The notes under the pieces: generated by a model
What the model was told of the DNA's origin: nothing
What the model saw: the letters and a program-made list of their open reading frames with translations, nothing else
Databases searched by the model: none
Made by a program: the position numbers and the translations under genes
Shown: positions 52,562-61,507 of the stretch, piece by piece
Position numbering within the stretch: position 1 is the first letter of the stretch
Layout of the letters: each line of letters begins with the position of its first letter
Assembly (NCBI GenBank): GCA_958295815.1
Contig: OY282374.1
Coordinates: 4,306,682 to 4,370,681 of the forward strand
DNA length: 64,000 bases
Source of the DNA: Candidatus Poribacteria bacterium
GTDB taxonomy: Bacteria; Poribacteria; WGA-4E; WGA-3G
Direction: 5' to 3'

Positions 52562-53986
52562 CTATTCGGTATCGCTCTGCCGAATTTTCTTTAGAAGGGT
52601 CGTCCGACTCATGCCGAGCAAGTCGGCTGTTTTACTATGATTGCCTGAAAACTCATCCAACACCAGTTCAATCAATGCCTTATCCAACATAGCGACGACC
52701 CCCTCGTAAAGTCCTGATTTTTCTTCGGCGATAGCCTCTTTTGTAAGGTCTTGTAAAACAGACTTGAAAGAGGTCACAAGCTCTGATGCGTCCGTAGGAT
52801 CTGCCAGGTCCCCCGTACGGATCTCTACTGGCAGATCGTCTGGAAGAATCACATCTGCTCGACAGAGTGCTGCCGCGCTTCTGAGGCAATTCTCTAATTC
52901 CCGAACATTGCCGGGCCATGCGTAATCTTGTAACAGCCCCATACCCTCGTCGGAGATACCACGGATTGGTTTACCAAGTTCCTCTTGGATCAATTGCAGG
53001 AAATGCATAACAAGCAGGGAAATATCTTCTTGGCGTTCGCGCAAAGGCGGGAGATGAAGGGCAACACGTTTGAAACGGTAGTAGAGATCCTCACGAAACT
53101 GCCCGCGTTTCACCATGTTGCCAAGTTCTTGATTGGTAGCAGCCACAACGCGGACATCAACTTTAAGCGTACGGGTTCCACCCAACCGCTCAATCTCTTG
53201 TGTCTGCAGCGCACGAAGCAGCTTCACCTGTAACGCCGGGGTCATATTCCCAACTTCATCAAGGAAAAGGGTCCCACCATCAGCCAATTCAAATCGTCCC
53301 GGTTTGCCTTCCGTTCTCGCACCTGTGAACGCTCCCTCCTCGTACCCAAACAGTTCACTTTCCAAAAGTTCATCAGGCAATGCGCCACAATCAACAGGAA
53401 TAAACGGTTTCTCCTTGCGTTCACTTCCTGCGTGGATTGCACGGGCAACAAGATCTTTTCCTGTCCCTGTTTCACCCTCAATCAAGACTGTTACCGTATT
53501 GCTTGCCATAACGCCAATGAGCTTGTAAATCTCACGCATTTGACTGCTTTTTCCAACCAGTCGATGTCTAATCTGTGCAGTTGGCGATTCATCTTCCGTA
53601 TCAGCAGGCAAGGCACTACGGACGGATTGCGTACGGAAAGCGCGGTCGAGTACACCCTTGACGATATCCAGATCTATCGGTTTCGGGACAAAATCGAACG
53701 CCTGCAAGCGCATCGCTTCTATTGTTGTCTCCACATCGTCATAAGCCGTAATGATAACTACAATTACCCACGGGTGGCGGGCTCTAATTTCTTCCAACGC
53801 CTCCAATCCGCTCATCCCCGGCAACCTAACATCAAGCAAGACGACATCTGGCTTATCCGCTGCGATACGGCGTAAGCCTTCCTCGGCGTTGTTTGCGACG
53901 CTCGGGCAGTAGCCTTCACTCTCCAAGAACTGCTCAAATGCCCAACAGATTTTCTCATCGTCGTCGATTACCAATACGTTTTTCAT
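52562..53986 (-). CDS. NtrC-family sigma-54-dependent response regulator
   Basis: 474 residues with three domains. The receiver (1-120) has VIDDDEK, phosphoacceptor Asp in VVLLDVRLPG and Lys in FVPKPIDL. The AAA+ domain (about 140-380) has Walker A GETGTGKDLVA, GAFTGA in YEEGAFTGAR (the sigma-54 contact loop) and Walker B GGTLFLDEVGN. The C-terminal Fis-type helix-turn-helix is SGNHSKTADLLGMSRTTLLKKI. No sensor kinase is adjacent, so it is an orphan or its partner is elsewhere. Promoters of -24/-12 type (TGGCAC-N5-TTGC) are not obvious in this window. Confidence 0.95.
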   Translation of the reverse strand: MKNVLVIDDDEKICWAFEQFLESEGYCPSVANNAEEGLRRIAADKPDVVLLDVRLPGMSGLEALEEIRARHPWVIVVIITAYDDVETTIEAMRLQAFDFVPKPIDLDIVKGVLDRAFRTQSVRSALPADTEDESPTAQIRHRLVGKSSQMREIYKLIGVMASNTVTVLIEGETGTGKDLVARAIHAGSERKEKPFIPVDCGALPDELLESELFGYEEGAFTGARTEGKPGRFELADGGTLFLDEVGNMTPALQVKLLRALQTQEIERLGGTRTLKVDVRVVAATNQELGNMVKRGQFREDLYYRFKRVALHLPPLRERQEDISLLVMHFLQLIQEELGKPIRGISDEGMGLLQDYAWPGNVRELENCLRSAAALCRADVILPDDLPVEIRTGDLADPTDASELVTSFKSVLQDLTKEAIAEEKSGLYEGVVAMLDKALIELVLDEFSGNHSKTADLLGMSRTTLLKKIRQSDTE

Positions 53987-54032
53987 CTCGAAAACCTTGT
54001 CGGCGCGTTTTCTAAGCGCGCTAGTTCCGTGC

Positions 54033-55316
54033 TCAACCCGTTGTCCGCTTTCCCCCTTCTATTGAAAGCAGAAACTTTTTACCATCATCGCTCATTTCAG
54101 AATCGCTCGACGCTTCCTTTTTTTCCTCAAGTTTCTGTTTGAGGACCGGATACGCATCAACAACCGGGGTTTCACCGAGGGTAGTCAAAGCCGGTTTCTG
54201 TTTTTCTGCGTTCCCAATCGCTTTAGCGAATCGTTCATTTTTTTTCGCAACTTGTGACGCATCTCTTTCCTTGAAGTCAGGAAGTACTCGTTCCGCGAAC
54301 AGTTCTAAGGATTCACATATATCTTCATGGCGATTTGCCCCTGCCTGTTGAATGAAAACGACTTGGTCCACTCCTGCGTTCTCCATTATCTCCAAGTGTT
54401 CACGTATCTGATCCGGCGTACCGATCCCCGCTCTGGCGTCAGCAGGATCCTGTGTTGTCTGCTTATAAAGTTTCCAAATATCGGTTTCCCCAGGTACCTG
54501 CGAACCGTTGTGATAATAGTGTGCGAGGGCAAACCGGAAGAAGCGTAAGCCGTCTAATCCACGCGCAACCGCAGTATCTTCGTTGTCATGGCACGAAAAT
54601 CCTGATACCATGGCAATATTTGGATTCACCCGCTGCGTCAAAGGTTCACACTCTTTCTCAAATATATCGTAATACTCTTCAACCCAAAATTTTGCTTCGT
54701 TCGCGTCGACGAAGGCGAAGGTTAGCGCACCGAGTCCGTGTTGAGCAGCATAGCGGAGGCTATCACGACTCGAACACGCAACCCAAGGTGGTGGATGCGG
54801 GGTTTGTAACGGCTTAGGGAGTACGTTGCGCGGCGGCATCGAAAAATACTGCCCTTCATACCCAGCATAAGGTGATTGCACCATCATTTTCGCTGTTTCG
54901 CGTGTGCATTCTGCCCACATCTCGCGTTTGCATTTCGGGTCGACGTTGAACCCACCGAGTTCCATATGCGAGGCAGACTCCCCAGTCCCCCATTCCACAC
55001 GACCGTTTGATACAAGGTCAAGGGTCGCGATACGTTCGGCGACACGTGCCGGGTGATTATAGGCTGGAGGCATCAGCACGATCCCGTGTCCTAAACGAAT
55101 TTGGGTTGTTCGCTGACTACATGCAGCAAGGAAAACCTCCGGGGCAGAAGAGTGTGAATATTCCTCAAGAAAATGGTGCTCAACCTCCCAGATATAATCG
55201 AACCCAAGTCTATCAGCGAGTTCTACCTGCGCTAATGCATCCTGAAAAAGTTTATGTTCCGCGCCGTCATACCACGGACGCGGGATCTGATGTTCGTAAA
55301 ATAGTCCAAATTTCAT
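54033..55316 (-). CDS. Luciferase-like (LLM class) flavin-dependent monooxygenase
   Basis: 427 residues. The start MKFGLFYEHQIPRPW and the following DYIWEVEHHFLEEYSHS, RLGHGIVLMPPAYNHPARVAE and GRVEWGTGE are characteristic of bacterial luciferase-like enzymes, which use reduced FMN or F420. After about residue 345 a charged tail of some 80 residues (rich in Lys and Glu) is not part of the fold. The usual length is 330-360. Substrate is not readable; members oxidise alkanesulfonates, amines, aldehydes and pollutants. The aldo/keto reductase is next on the same strand, but upstream of it. Confidence 0.9.
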   Translation of the reverse strand: MKFGLFYEHQIPRPWYDGAEHKLFQDALAQVELADRLGFDYIWEVEHHFLEEYSHSSAPEVFLAACSQRTTQIRLGHGIVLMPPAYNHPARVAERIATLDLVSNGRVEWGTGESASHMELGGFNVDPKCKREMWAECTRETAKMMVQSPYAGYEGQYFSMPPRNVLPKPLQTPHPPPWVACSSRDSLRYAAQHGLGALTFAFVDANEAKFWVEEYYDIFEKECEPLTQRVNPNIAMVSGFSCHDNEDTAVARGLDGLRFFRFALAHYYHNGSQVPGETDIWKLYKQTTQDPADARAGIGTPDQIREHLEIMENAGVDQVVFIQQAGANRHEDICESLELFAERVLPDFKERDASQVAKKNERFAKAIGNAEKQKPALTTLGETPVVDAYPVLKQKLEEKKEASSDSEMSDDGKKFLLSIEGGKRTTG

Positions 55317-55373
55317 GCGTTCCGATAGTTTCCTATACTAATTTCCGTTTTTCGGTGATGGTGAGGTTTAAAT

Positions 55374-56150
55374 TTAGCCATCCAAAGCATTAAGTGTTTG
55401 CATTTCCGCATCTGTTAATTGCCACTCGAAAACATCTAAATTCTCACGTAAATGTGGCACCGAACCAGATTTCGGAATTGTGATGATGTCTTGCTGTATG
55501 AGCCAACGTAATGCTACCTGTGCCGCAGTCTTTCCGTGATTTTCGCCGATTTCGCTCAACGTTGTATCACCAGCAAGATCTCCAACGGCTAACGGACGGT
55601 GCGCAGTCATCACAATATCGCGTGCATGGCAATAGTCCCGCAATTCCGATCGGTTTCTGCGAACATGATATTCCACTTGGTTCGTGCAAATCGGAAGATC
55701 GGAGACTTCACGTGATTCCTTGACCTGCTCAATGCTAAAATTACTGATACCAATGCTTTTTACTTTGTCTGCTTGATAGAGTTCATGGAAAGCTGCCAAG
55801 GTTTCAGCAAACGGGACAGAATCGTTTGGATGGTGAATCAACAACAAATCAACGTAATCCATCTGCAAATCACTCAGACACTCTTCAAATTGGGAGAGGA
55901 CATAGTCATGCTTGAGATGGGTGCCCCAAATTTTGGTGGTAAGAAAGAGAGCATCACGGTCAATACGAATGTCCTGGAGTGCCTTCCCAATCTCACGTTG
56001 GTTTTGGTACATCCACGCTGTGTCAATGTGAGTATAACCCAATGCGACAGCCTCTTTGACAATGCGTTGGCACTGTCTGCCCTTTAATTGCCATGTTCCC
56101 AAACCCAGTATCGGTATTTCATGTCCTGAGGCAAGTTTTATATTTTTCAT
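55374..56150 (-). CDS. Aldo/keto reductase
   Basis: 258 residues, short for the family (about 270-330). Catalytic residues are visible: Asp in YTHIDTAWMY with the proton-donor Tyr, Lys in LTTKIWG and His in LLIHHPND. IPKSGSVPHLRENL near the C-terminus is the family cofactor-binding stretch (Lys-Ser followed by Arg and Asn). GLGTWQLKG is the usual N-terminal strand. Members reduce aldehydes or ketones with NADPH, such as 2,5-diketogluconate. It lies 57 bases upstream of the luciferase-like gene, so they may form a small redox operon. Confidence 0.92.
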   Translation of the reverse strand: MKNIKLASGHEIPILGLGTWQLKGRQCQRIVKEAVALGYTHIDTAWMYQNQREIGKALQDIRIDRDALFLTTKIWGTHLKHDYVLSQFEECLSDLQMDYVDLLLIHHPNDSVPFAETLAAFHELYQADKVKSIGISNFSIEQVKESREVSDLPICTNQVEYHVRRNRSELRDYCHARDIVMTAHRPLAVGDLAGDTTLSEIGENHGKTAAQVALRWLIQQDIITIPKSGSVPHLRENLDVFEWQLTDAEMQTLNALDG

Positions 56151-56305
56151 AATACCTCATGATATGTGATTATAGAAAAAAAGTCAAGTGTCGAAATGAA
56201 TCCACTGATTCTTCGATTAAACTTTGACATCTTCACCGAAACAGTGTAGAATTCGGCATCAATATACTGAGATTAACAACTTTTTTTGAAAAAAGTCAAA
56301 AAAAG

Positions 56306-56335
56306 TTGACAAACCTCCAGTGTATGGTATATACT
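56306..56335 (+). promoter_or_regulatory. Promoter for tRNA genes
   Basis: TTGACA (56306-56311) and TATACT (56330-56335) with an 18-base spacer, ending 15 bases before the tRNA-Leu. A TATATA at 56328 would give 16 bases. Confidence 0.7.
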
Positions 56336-56350
56336 ATTAACAGAATTAGC

Positions 56351-56436
56351 GGTCGAGTGGTGGAATCGGTAGACACAACGGACTTAAAATCCGTCGCCCT
56401 TAAAAAGGTGTGAGGGTTCAAGTCCCTCCTCGACCA
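56351..56436 (+). tRNA. tRNA-Leu(UAA)
   Basis: Class II tRNA with a 7-bp acceptor stem GGTCGAG/CTCGACC, discriminator A, anticodon TAA in CTTAAAA, a variable arm with CGCCC and a T-stem GAGGG/CCCTC. The 3' CCA is not encoded. The anticodon stem ACGGA/TCCGT pairs. Confidence 0.95.
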
Positions 56437-56459
56437 TGATTTGCCTTAATGATTCTTAT

Positions 56460-56533
56460 CGCAGGGTAGAGCAGTCAGGTAGCTCGTCGGGCTCATAACC
56501 CGGAGGACGCGGGTTCAAATCCCGCCCCTGCAA
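56460..56533 (+). tRNA. Initiator tRNA-fMet(CAU)
   Basis: Anticodon CAT. Its first acceptor pair is C opposite A (CGCAGGG against CCCTGCA), the mark that lets formylation enzymes recognise it, and the anticodon stem ends in GGG/CCC (CGGGCTCATAACCCG), which IF3 and the ribosomal P site need. Discriminator A; no encoded CCA. It follows tRNA-Leu after 23 bases. Confidence 0.95.
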
Positions 56534-56746
56534 TCTTCTTATCCCCTCCTTCGCAATCTTCTTGAACTTTTACGTGTTTTTTGGTAACGTAAGAACCAAG
56601 TGCGAGAAACACACTTAAGAGGAGATTGTTTTTTCAACCAACACTTTCAAATACGCTCTTAGTAGATAATGCCATCGGTAAATTAGCAATGGCACGGGCA
56701 GATATTAAACGAATCGTATCAACAGACCAATAGACGGGAGGAACCA

Positions 56747-57415
56747 ATGCGCTATTCAAACGCAGTATCTCTTATACTCATGGTCACCGTATTAGCCTCT
56801 ATTGTCTCAGCAGGGGTATGGCAGGAAAATTTTGATAAGGGGCTTCCGGATGGTTGGAATGAGGTCAAAGGCGAATGGAAGATCCAGAAGGATGCCTACG
56901 CTGAAACTTCGGGTGCCGAATATGCCAAGACGATGTTCGGTGATGAAGATTGGACGGATTATACGCTTGAAGTGGATCTGACCTTGGTGAAAGATGTGGG
57001 CATTAACGCTGCGGGTGTGTTAATCCGCGCCGATACGGACGGAGACAATGGGATGCGATATTGGATCCGCACAGACGAGCACAAATGCCAATTCTCCCGA
57101 TGGAGAGAGAATCAATGGGATCACATCGCGACTCCCTTACCCCTTGAACCGGAAGTTGGCGAAACCTATCGCCTCAAGATTGTCGCAGAGGGACAGAATT
57201 ATCAATGTTTCGTCGATGATGAGCTCCTATTCGACGATAAAGACGATGCGAAATTCCGTGACAGCGGACGTATCGGCTTTATCACGCATTCAGCAAACGT
57301 CCATTTCGACAATCTGATCATTGACGGAGAAGATATCCCTGCCTTCGCGGTTGATCCAAATGGCAAACTTACAACTTACTGGGGACAGCTAAAAATAGAT
57401 GCACAGATTCAGTAG
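56747..57415 (+). CDS. Secreted DUF1080-like jelly-roll protein with C-terminal WG-K tag
   Basis: 222 residues with a clear ribosome site (GGGAGG). Signal peptide to about residue 22 (SAGVWQ). A concanavalin-like fold follows: WQENFDKGLPDGWNEVKGEWK, DWTDYTLEVDLTLVKDVG, then VLIRADTDGDNGMRYWIR, YRLKIVAEGQNYQCFVDDELLFDDKD and GRIGFITHSANVHFDNLII, close to the DUF1080 (3-keto-disaccharide-hydrolase) domain family. The tail VDPNGKLTTYWGQLKIDAQIQ is the shared C-terminal tag. The PhyH gene starts 15 bases later, so the pair is probably one transcript. Confidence 0.85.
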   Translation: MRYSNAVSLILMVTVLASIVSAGVWQENFDKGLPDGWNEVKGEWKIQKDAYAETSGAEYAKTMFGDEDWTDYTLEVDLTLVKDVGINAAGVLIRADTDGDNGMRYWIRTDEHKCQFSRWRENQWDHIATPLPLEPEVGETYRLKIVAEGQNYQCFVDDELLFDDKDDAKFRDSGRIGFITHSANVHFDNLIIDGEDIPAFAVDPNGKLTTYWGQLKIDAQIQ

Positions 57416-57430
57416 TAGATAGGAGAAACG

Positions 57431-58279
57431 ATGCTCAGTGTTGAACGCCCACCTGAAACGGGTACACCGCAATGGATCGGTCCACAACAACGGCAACTCC
57501 GTTTTGCACTCAATACCGCTGAAGTTGACGAGTATCATGAAAAAGGGTTTCTGATCCTTCGCAATGTATTTCAACCTGCGGAGATTGAGATCTATCGCCA
57601 AGAGGCAGGGCAAATTGTTGATCGTGTGCTCTCGTTGAGTCGTGAATTCCAACTTGAACCGAAATACAATCTCCGCTTCGAGATGTTGGCAGATGGTCTT
57701 CCATGGAAAATCGATCCGTTTGTAAGTATTTCGCCGCTATTTTCCGCACTCGTCCGAGACAGACGGATTATGGATCGGTTGGCATCTCTGTATGATGGTC
57801 ACGAAGCGGTACTGTTCAAAGACAAAATTATCTTCAAACCACCGGATAGCCACGGTAACGGACTTCATCAGGATTACAATTGGTGGCAGGGATTCCCGCA
57901 CAGTCTTCTTACAGTCTCAGTTGCACTCGATGCCAGCACGATGGAGAATGGATGCACAGAACTGTGGACGGGGCATCATCAAGGATTTTTGCATGAACCC
58001 GGTTCGCTCGACAAAACCCAGATCGATCCCGAACAACTCGCGAATGAAGAACACATCTACGTGGACTTAGAGCCAGGTGACATGGCAATCTTTACCTGTT
58101 TTACGCCCCATGCGGCAGCACCAAATACATCGAACAGTGCCCGGCGAATGTTGTTCCTCAGCTACAATGACAGTCGAGATGGTGAACACTACACCGCCCA
58201 CTATGAACACTTCCGATGGTATCGAACCCGCCCAGATCGCATGCCAGAAGCAGAACGGGCGAAGTATTATTTCCTTTAA
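57431..58279 (+). CDS. PhyH-family Fe(II)/2-oxoglutarate dioxygenase
   Basis: 282 residues with AGGAGAA eight bases ahead of the ATG. The H-x-D motif is GLHQDYNWW, the distal His in CFTPHAAAPN and the 2OG Arg probably in SARRMLFLSY. TELWTGHHQGFLHEPG lies between. The substrate is unknown. Its link to the jelly-roll protein in the same transcript is one of several pairings in the window of PhyH or sugar enzymes with tagged secreted proteins. Confidence 0.9.
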   Translation: MLSVERPPETGTPQWIGPQQRQLRFALNTAEVDEYHEKGFLILRNVFQPAEIEIYRQEAGQIVDRVLSLSREFQLEPKYNLRFEMLADGLPWKIDPFVSISPLFSALVRDRRIMDRLASLYDGHEAVLFKDKIIFKPPDSHGNGLHQDYNWWQGFPHSLLTVSVALDASTMENGCTELWTGHHQGFLHEPGSLDKTQIDPEQLANEEHIYVDLEPGDMAIFTCFTPHAAAPNTSNSARRMLFLSYNDSRDGEHYTAHYEHFRWYRTRPDRMPEAERAKYYFL

Positions 58280-58398
58280 GGGCAATTTGACGTAGCCTTT
58301 TACATGTTACTTAGCCACCCTTACAATCTTCCGTAGTGTGCCTTCTTGGATCGCATTTCTTGATTTATGACGCCTGATTTACAAAAAACCTAAGACAC

Positions 58399-58427
58399 TT
58401 GACTTTTTTCCTAATATATGTTATACT
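58399..58427 (+). promoter_or_regulatory. Promoter for tRNA-tilS transcript
   Basis: TTGACT (58399-58404) and TATACT (58422-58427) with a 17-base spacer, 45 bases before the tRNA. Confidence 0.65.
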
Positions 58428-58472
58428 TAATATAGGTTTTAGGGTGAAGTTCGCAAGCCCATCCAGAAACGT

Positions 58473-58544
58473 GCCGGTGTAGCTCAGTGGTAGAGCACAC
58501 GACTCATAATCGTGCTGTCCGGAGTTCGACTCTCCGCACCGGCA
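58473..58544 (+). tRNA. tRNA with CAU anticodon, elongator Met or Ile2
   Basis: 72 bases with acceptor GCCGGTG/CACCGGC, discriminator A, anticodon CAT at 58505-58507 in CTCATAA and stem CACGA/TCGTG. It is not an initiator because the first pair is matched. Elongator tRNA-Met is the first choice. Ile2, whose C34 is turned to lysidine by TilS, has the same anticodon and a tilS gene begins only 22 bases downstream. The structure alone does not settle it. Confidence 0.9.
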
Positions 58545-58566
58545 TTGTCCTTTTAAGGCACATCTC

Positions 58567-60033
58567 ATGAAAGCCGACTTTGTCCGACAGATGCACCGCT
58601 TCATTTCGCATCACAAAATGATCGAGAATGGCGAGACCGTGCTTGTTGCTGTCTCAGGTGGTGCGGATTCGTTGGCACTCTTGTATGGATTACACGCCTT
58701 ACGCACACAACTCAACTGTCGGTTTCACGTTGCGCACTTAAATCACTGCCTCCGTTCGGATGCGGATGCGGATGCAGATTTTGTCCAACAACACGCATTG
58801 CGATTGGACGTGCCATGTACCGTCCAACGTGCTGAAGTGCCTCGTTTGGTAAAGCAGTGGAAACTCTCAGTAGAAGCAGCAGGACGTAGAGCACGATACC
58901 AATTTTACGAGGCTGTTTGTACCGAAGTCGGGGCTACTAAAGTAGCATTGGGACACCATCAGGATGATACCGCAGAGACAGTCTTGATGAATCTCATTCG
59001 TGGAAGCGGAGCCACCGGATTGCAAGGTATTGCTCCTGTCAGAGACCTCAAGGTTATCCGCCCCCTCGTAGGATTCACACGCCAACAAATTGAAGCTTTT
59101 CTCACCTCGATAAGTGTGGCACCACGGCATGATTCAACCAACACGGACAGACGCTATCTGCGCAACCGTATCCGTCATGAGTTGATACCGGTGCTTGAAA
59201 ACGACTATAATCCGAACATCAGAATTGGATTAAACCGGACTGCTGATGTGTTGGGCACCGAGTCAGAATACCTTAACATAATAGCACAAGCAGCTCTTGA
59301 GGCATGTCGGATACCCGACACGGATAAGGCGGCAGTGCCGAACGGTATTGTACTCGATAGGACTAAATTCCGAGAGTATCACATCGCGTTACAGAGACGG
59401 ATGCTGCGGCAGAGCGTCTCTGAAATATTACGGGACATAAACGATCTCTATTTTGTGCACTGTGAGGCAATGCTAAACCTTATCAAAGGGAATGCTCCCA
59501 ATGCAGTATTAGCACTTCCAAACGGCTTACGGTTCCGACGGGCATATCAGCACCTCATTCTTGAGAGATCCGAGAGTTCCAGATTTCCGCCTTCTGTCAA
59601 GAGGGAAAGTTTTACCTATCCACTCACTGTCCGCGGTAAAACGTTTATCACGGCTCTAAAAACGGAAATCATCGCAGAAGTGTGGAATGCTCTGCCTCAT
59701 GAGTCGCTGGCGTTCCCCGATGGCAAGTTTGAAGCGATATTTGATTACGAAAAGTTAAAGGAGGCGTTCCGAGAAACACTACCGCTCACGGTACGTAATC
59801 GGCGGCAAGGTGACCGGTTTCAGCCATACGGTATGCGAGGAAGAAAAAAGATTAAGGATTTCATGATAGATACCAAAGTACCTCGCTACGAACGGGATTG
59901 TATTCCACTACTCGTCTGCCAAGATGAGATTTTGTGGCTCATCGGTTATACCACCAGTGAACTGTTCAAGATTAAACCCGACACGCGGCAATATCTTTAC
60001 CTACGTTATGTCAGTGACGAACTCTCCTCCTGA
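58567..60033 (+). CDS. tilS: tRNA(Ile)-lysidine synthase
   Basis: 488 residues. The PP-loop VAVSGGADSLALLYGL near residue 20, HHQDDTAETVLMNLIRGSG and the C-terminal VRNRRQGDRFQPYGMRGRKKIKDFMIDTKVPRYERD region are TilS signatures. TilS converts the wobble cytidine of tRNA-Ile(CAU) to lysidine, so AUA is read as isoleucine. The gene follows a CAU tRNA by 22 bases and shares a transcript with it and with the hpt-like gene, whose start overlaps its end by 26 bases. The tilS-hpt order is common in bacteria. Confidence 0.95.
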   Translation: MKADFVRQMHRFISHHKMIENGETVLVAVSGGADSLALLYGLHALRTQLNCRFHVAHLNHCLRSDADADADFVQQHALRLDVPCTVQRAEVPRLVKQWKLSVEAAGRRARYQFYEAVCTEVGATKVALGHHQDDTAETVLMNLIRGSGATGLQGIAPVRDLKVIRPLVGFTRQQIEAFLTSISVAPRHDSTNTDRRYLRNRIRHELIPVLENDYNPNIRIGLNRTADVLGTESEYLNIIAQAALEACRIPDTDKAAVPNGIVLDRTKFREYHIALQRRMLRQSVSEILRDINDLYFVHCEAMLNLIKGNAPNAVLALPNGLRFRRAYQHLILERSESSRFPPSVKRESFTYPLTVRGKTFITALKTEIIAEVWNALPHESLAFPDGKFEAIFDYEKLKEAFRETLPLTVRNRRQGDRFQPYGMRGRKKIKDFMIDTKVPRYERDCIPLLVCQDEILWLIGYTTSELFKIKPDTRQYLYLRYVSDELSS

Positions 60034-60571
60034 ATCTGTTTTAATCTCTGAATCACATCTTCAGAATCGTATTCATGAACTTGGCGCACAGATAGTCACT
60101 GATTACGAAAACCAAGAACTTGTTCTGCTCGGTGTACTTAGGGGTAGCGTGCTGTTTTTTGCCGATCTCGCGCGTGCCATCTTCAGAGCACAAGTTGAAA
60201 ATCCAGTTAGAGAAGTTCCACTTCGGTTTGAATTTGTGCAACTTGTGAGTTACCACAATAGCACAAAGCCATCAGCAGTAGAACTTATTCGCGGCGGTAC
60301 CGACTATCTTGAAGAGCGACACGTGCTAATCGTAGAAGATATTGTTGATACTGGACATACTTTGAAATTTCTCCATGAACACCTATGGACGCTGAAACCA
60401 AAGTCTATCAAAGTCTGCACACTGCTTGATAAGCCTTCTCAACGCCAAGTCCCGGTCGCTATTGATTACATCGGTTTTGAAATCCCAGATACTTTTGTTG
60501 TTGGTTATGGACTCGACTACGCGCAGCAGTATAGGAATCTACCGTACATTGCTGTATTAGAATCAACTTAA
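60008..60571 (+). CDS. hpt: Hypoxanthine-guanine phosphoribosyltransferase
   Basis: 187 residues from the ATG at 60008, which overlaps tilS by 26 bases; earlier in-frame codons would lie inside tilS. The PRPP-binding motif VLIVEDIVDTGHTL near residue 100, the N-terminal VLLGVLRGSVLFFADLARAI and FEFVQLVSYHNSTK and the C-terminal GYGLDYAQQYRNLPYIAVL are characteristic of Hpt. It salvages hypoxanthine and guanine. Translational coupling to tilS is likely. A conserved Lys is seen in HLWTLKPKSIKVCTLL. Confidence 0.93.
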   Translation: MSVTNSPPESVLISESHLQNRIHELGAQIVTDYENQELVLLGVLRGSVLFFADLARAIFRAQVENPVREVPLRFEFVQLVSYHNSTKPSAVELIRGGTDYLEERHVLIVEDIVDTGHTLKFLHEHLWTLKPKSIKVCTLLDKPSQRQVPVAIDYIGFEIPDTFVVGYGLDYAQQYRNLPYIAVLEST

Positions 60572-60632
60572 ATGCTTTTAATGCGAATTAAGCCGTCCAG
60601 CGTCTTAATATTTGGTTTAATACGCTTTTTTA

Positions 60633-60661
60633 TTGACAATAAATGGAATATTTAGTAAAAT
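60633..60661 (+). promoter_or_regulatory. Strong sigma-70-like promoter
   Basis: TTGACA (60633-60638) and TAAAAT (60656-60661) with a 17-base spacer, 31 bases upstream of the cytochrome start codon. Confidence 0.75.
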
Positions 60662-60691
60662 ATTTAAAGACACGCAGCTTGAAAGGAGTTT

Positions 60692-61465
60692 ATGATGCGT
60701 AAATTTGTTGCGTTCGGCCTCTGTGGCGTTTTAATTATGGCATTTGCCTTTCTAACGCAAGCCCAAATGTCAGATAAAGCGCAACTGGGGCGCGAACTAT
60801 TTCACGATCCAACCTTTAAAGGCACAATCGACCCGTCAAAAGCGACCGGGCTCACCTGCGCAACTTGCCACGCCGACTTTGATGACACAGCCAACCCAGA
60901 TGGTGTCATTCGTGCCGGTCATAGCGTGGTGGGTGTCCCACACCGTGGAGAAGCAAAAGGCGGAATGATCAAAGGCGCAGATTTCGCACGTGCAGCAGGT
61001 GGCGGTGGCTTCTGTTATGAACATTTCTTACAGAGGGTCCCCGGCGATAAAGTTAATCCTACCGCAATTCCAGCAGAACATGCCGAAGCACTTATGGCTT
61101 ATTTTGAATTCATCTCTGGTGACAACAAAGGTCCCGAGTTTGAGATTGCCATGCTCGATAAAGATGCTGTAAAACAAGTAGGCGAGGAAATCGCTGCTAT
61201 GAGTGGTGATGCGAGCAAAGGCTGGCAACTTTTCGGACGTGCATGCGTTGCTTGTCATCCAACGGCGAAGAAAGCTGGGATCGGTCCTCAGTTGGTCCGC
61301 TCCAGAGCGCCGCGTAATATTGATGCTACGATGGCGCGCTGGGCTGGCAAAGTTCGCGGTGGTGGCTCTCTCATGCCATTCTACGCCCCAGATATCCTCA
61401 GTAATCAAGACATTGCTGACATTATCGCATTTCTGCGCGGTCAGATAGAAAATACAGCAAAATAA
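60692..61465 (+). CDS. Periplasmic dihaem cytochrome c
   Basis: 257 residues, start preceded by GGAG. Signal peptide at about residues 1-25 (AQA cleavage). Two haem c sites, CATCH near residue 56 and CVACH near residue 187, with C-terminal Met candidates SLMPFYAP and a helix. The region between is about 120 residues with glycine-rich stretches. It resembles the two-domain cytochromes used in electron delivery to oxidases or methylamine-type enzymes. The acceptor is not evident. Its own strong promoter and a terminator-like hairpin make it monocistronic. Confidence 0.88.
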   Translation: MMRKFVAFGLCGVLIMAFAFLTQAQMSDKAQLGRELFHDPTFKGTIDPSKATGLTCATCHADFDDTANPDGVIRAGHSVVGVPHRGEAKGGMIKGADFARAAGGGGFCYEHFLQRVPGDKVNPTAIPAEHAEALMAYFEFISGDNKGPEFEIAMLDKDAVKQVGEEIAAMSGDASKGWQLFGRACVACHPTAKKAGIGPQLVRSRAPRNIDATMARWAGKVRGGGSLMPFYAPDILSNQDIADIIAFLRGQIENTAK

Positions 61466-61475
61466 CAATAACTCA

Positions 61476-61503
61476 GGCTGGGATTAACCCTCCCAGCCGA
61501 ACC
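61476..61503 (+). terminator. Terminator after cytochrome gene
   Basis: GGCTGGGA (61476-61483) pairs with TCCCAGCC (61491-61498) around TTAACCC, followed by GAACCCTTTATT; 11 bases after the stop. The T-run is short. Confidence 0.7.
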
Positions 61504-61507
61504 CTTT

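Noticed and set aside
52536..53986. Complete two-component system
   Set aside because: Only the NtrC-type regulator is present; the neighbours are a phosphodiesterase and a luciferase-like gene, with no histidine kinase.
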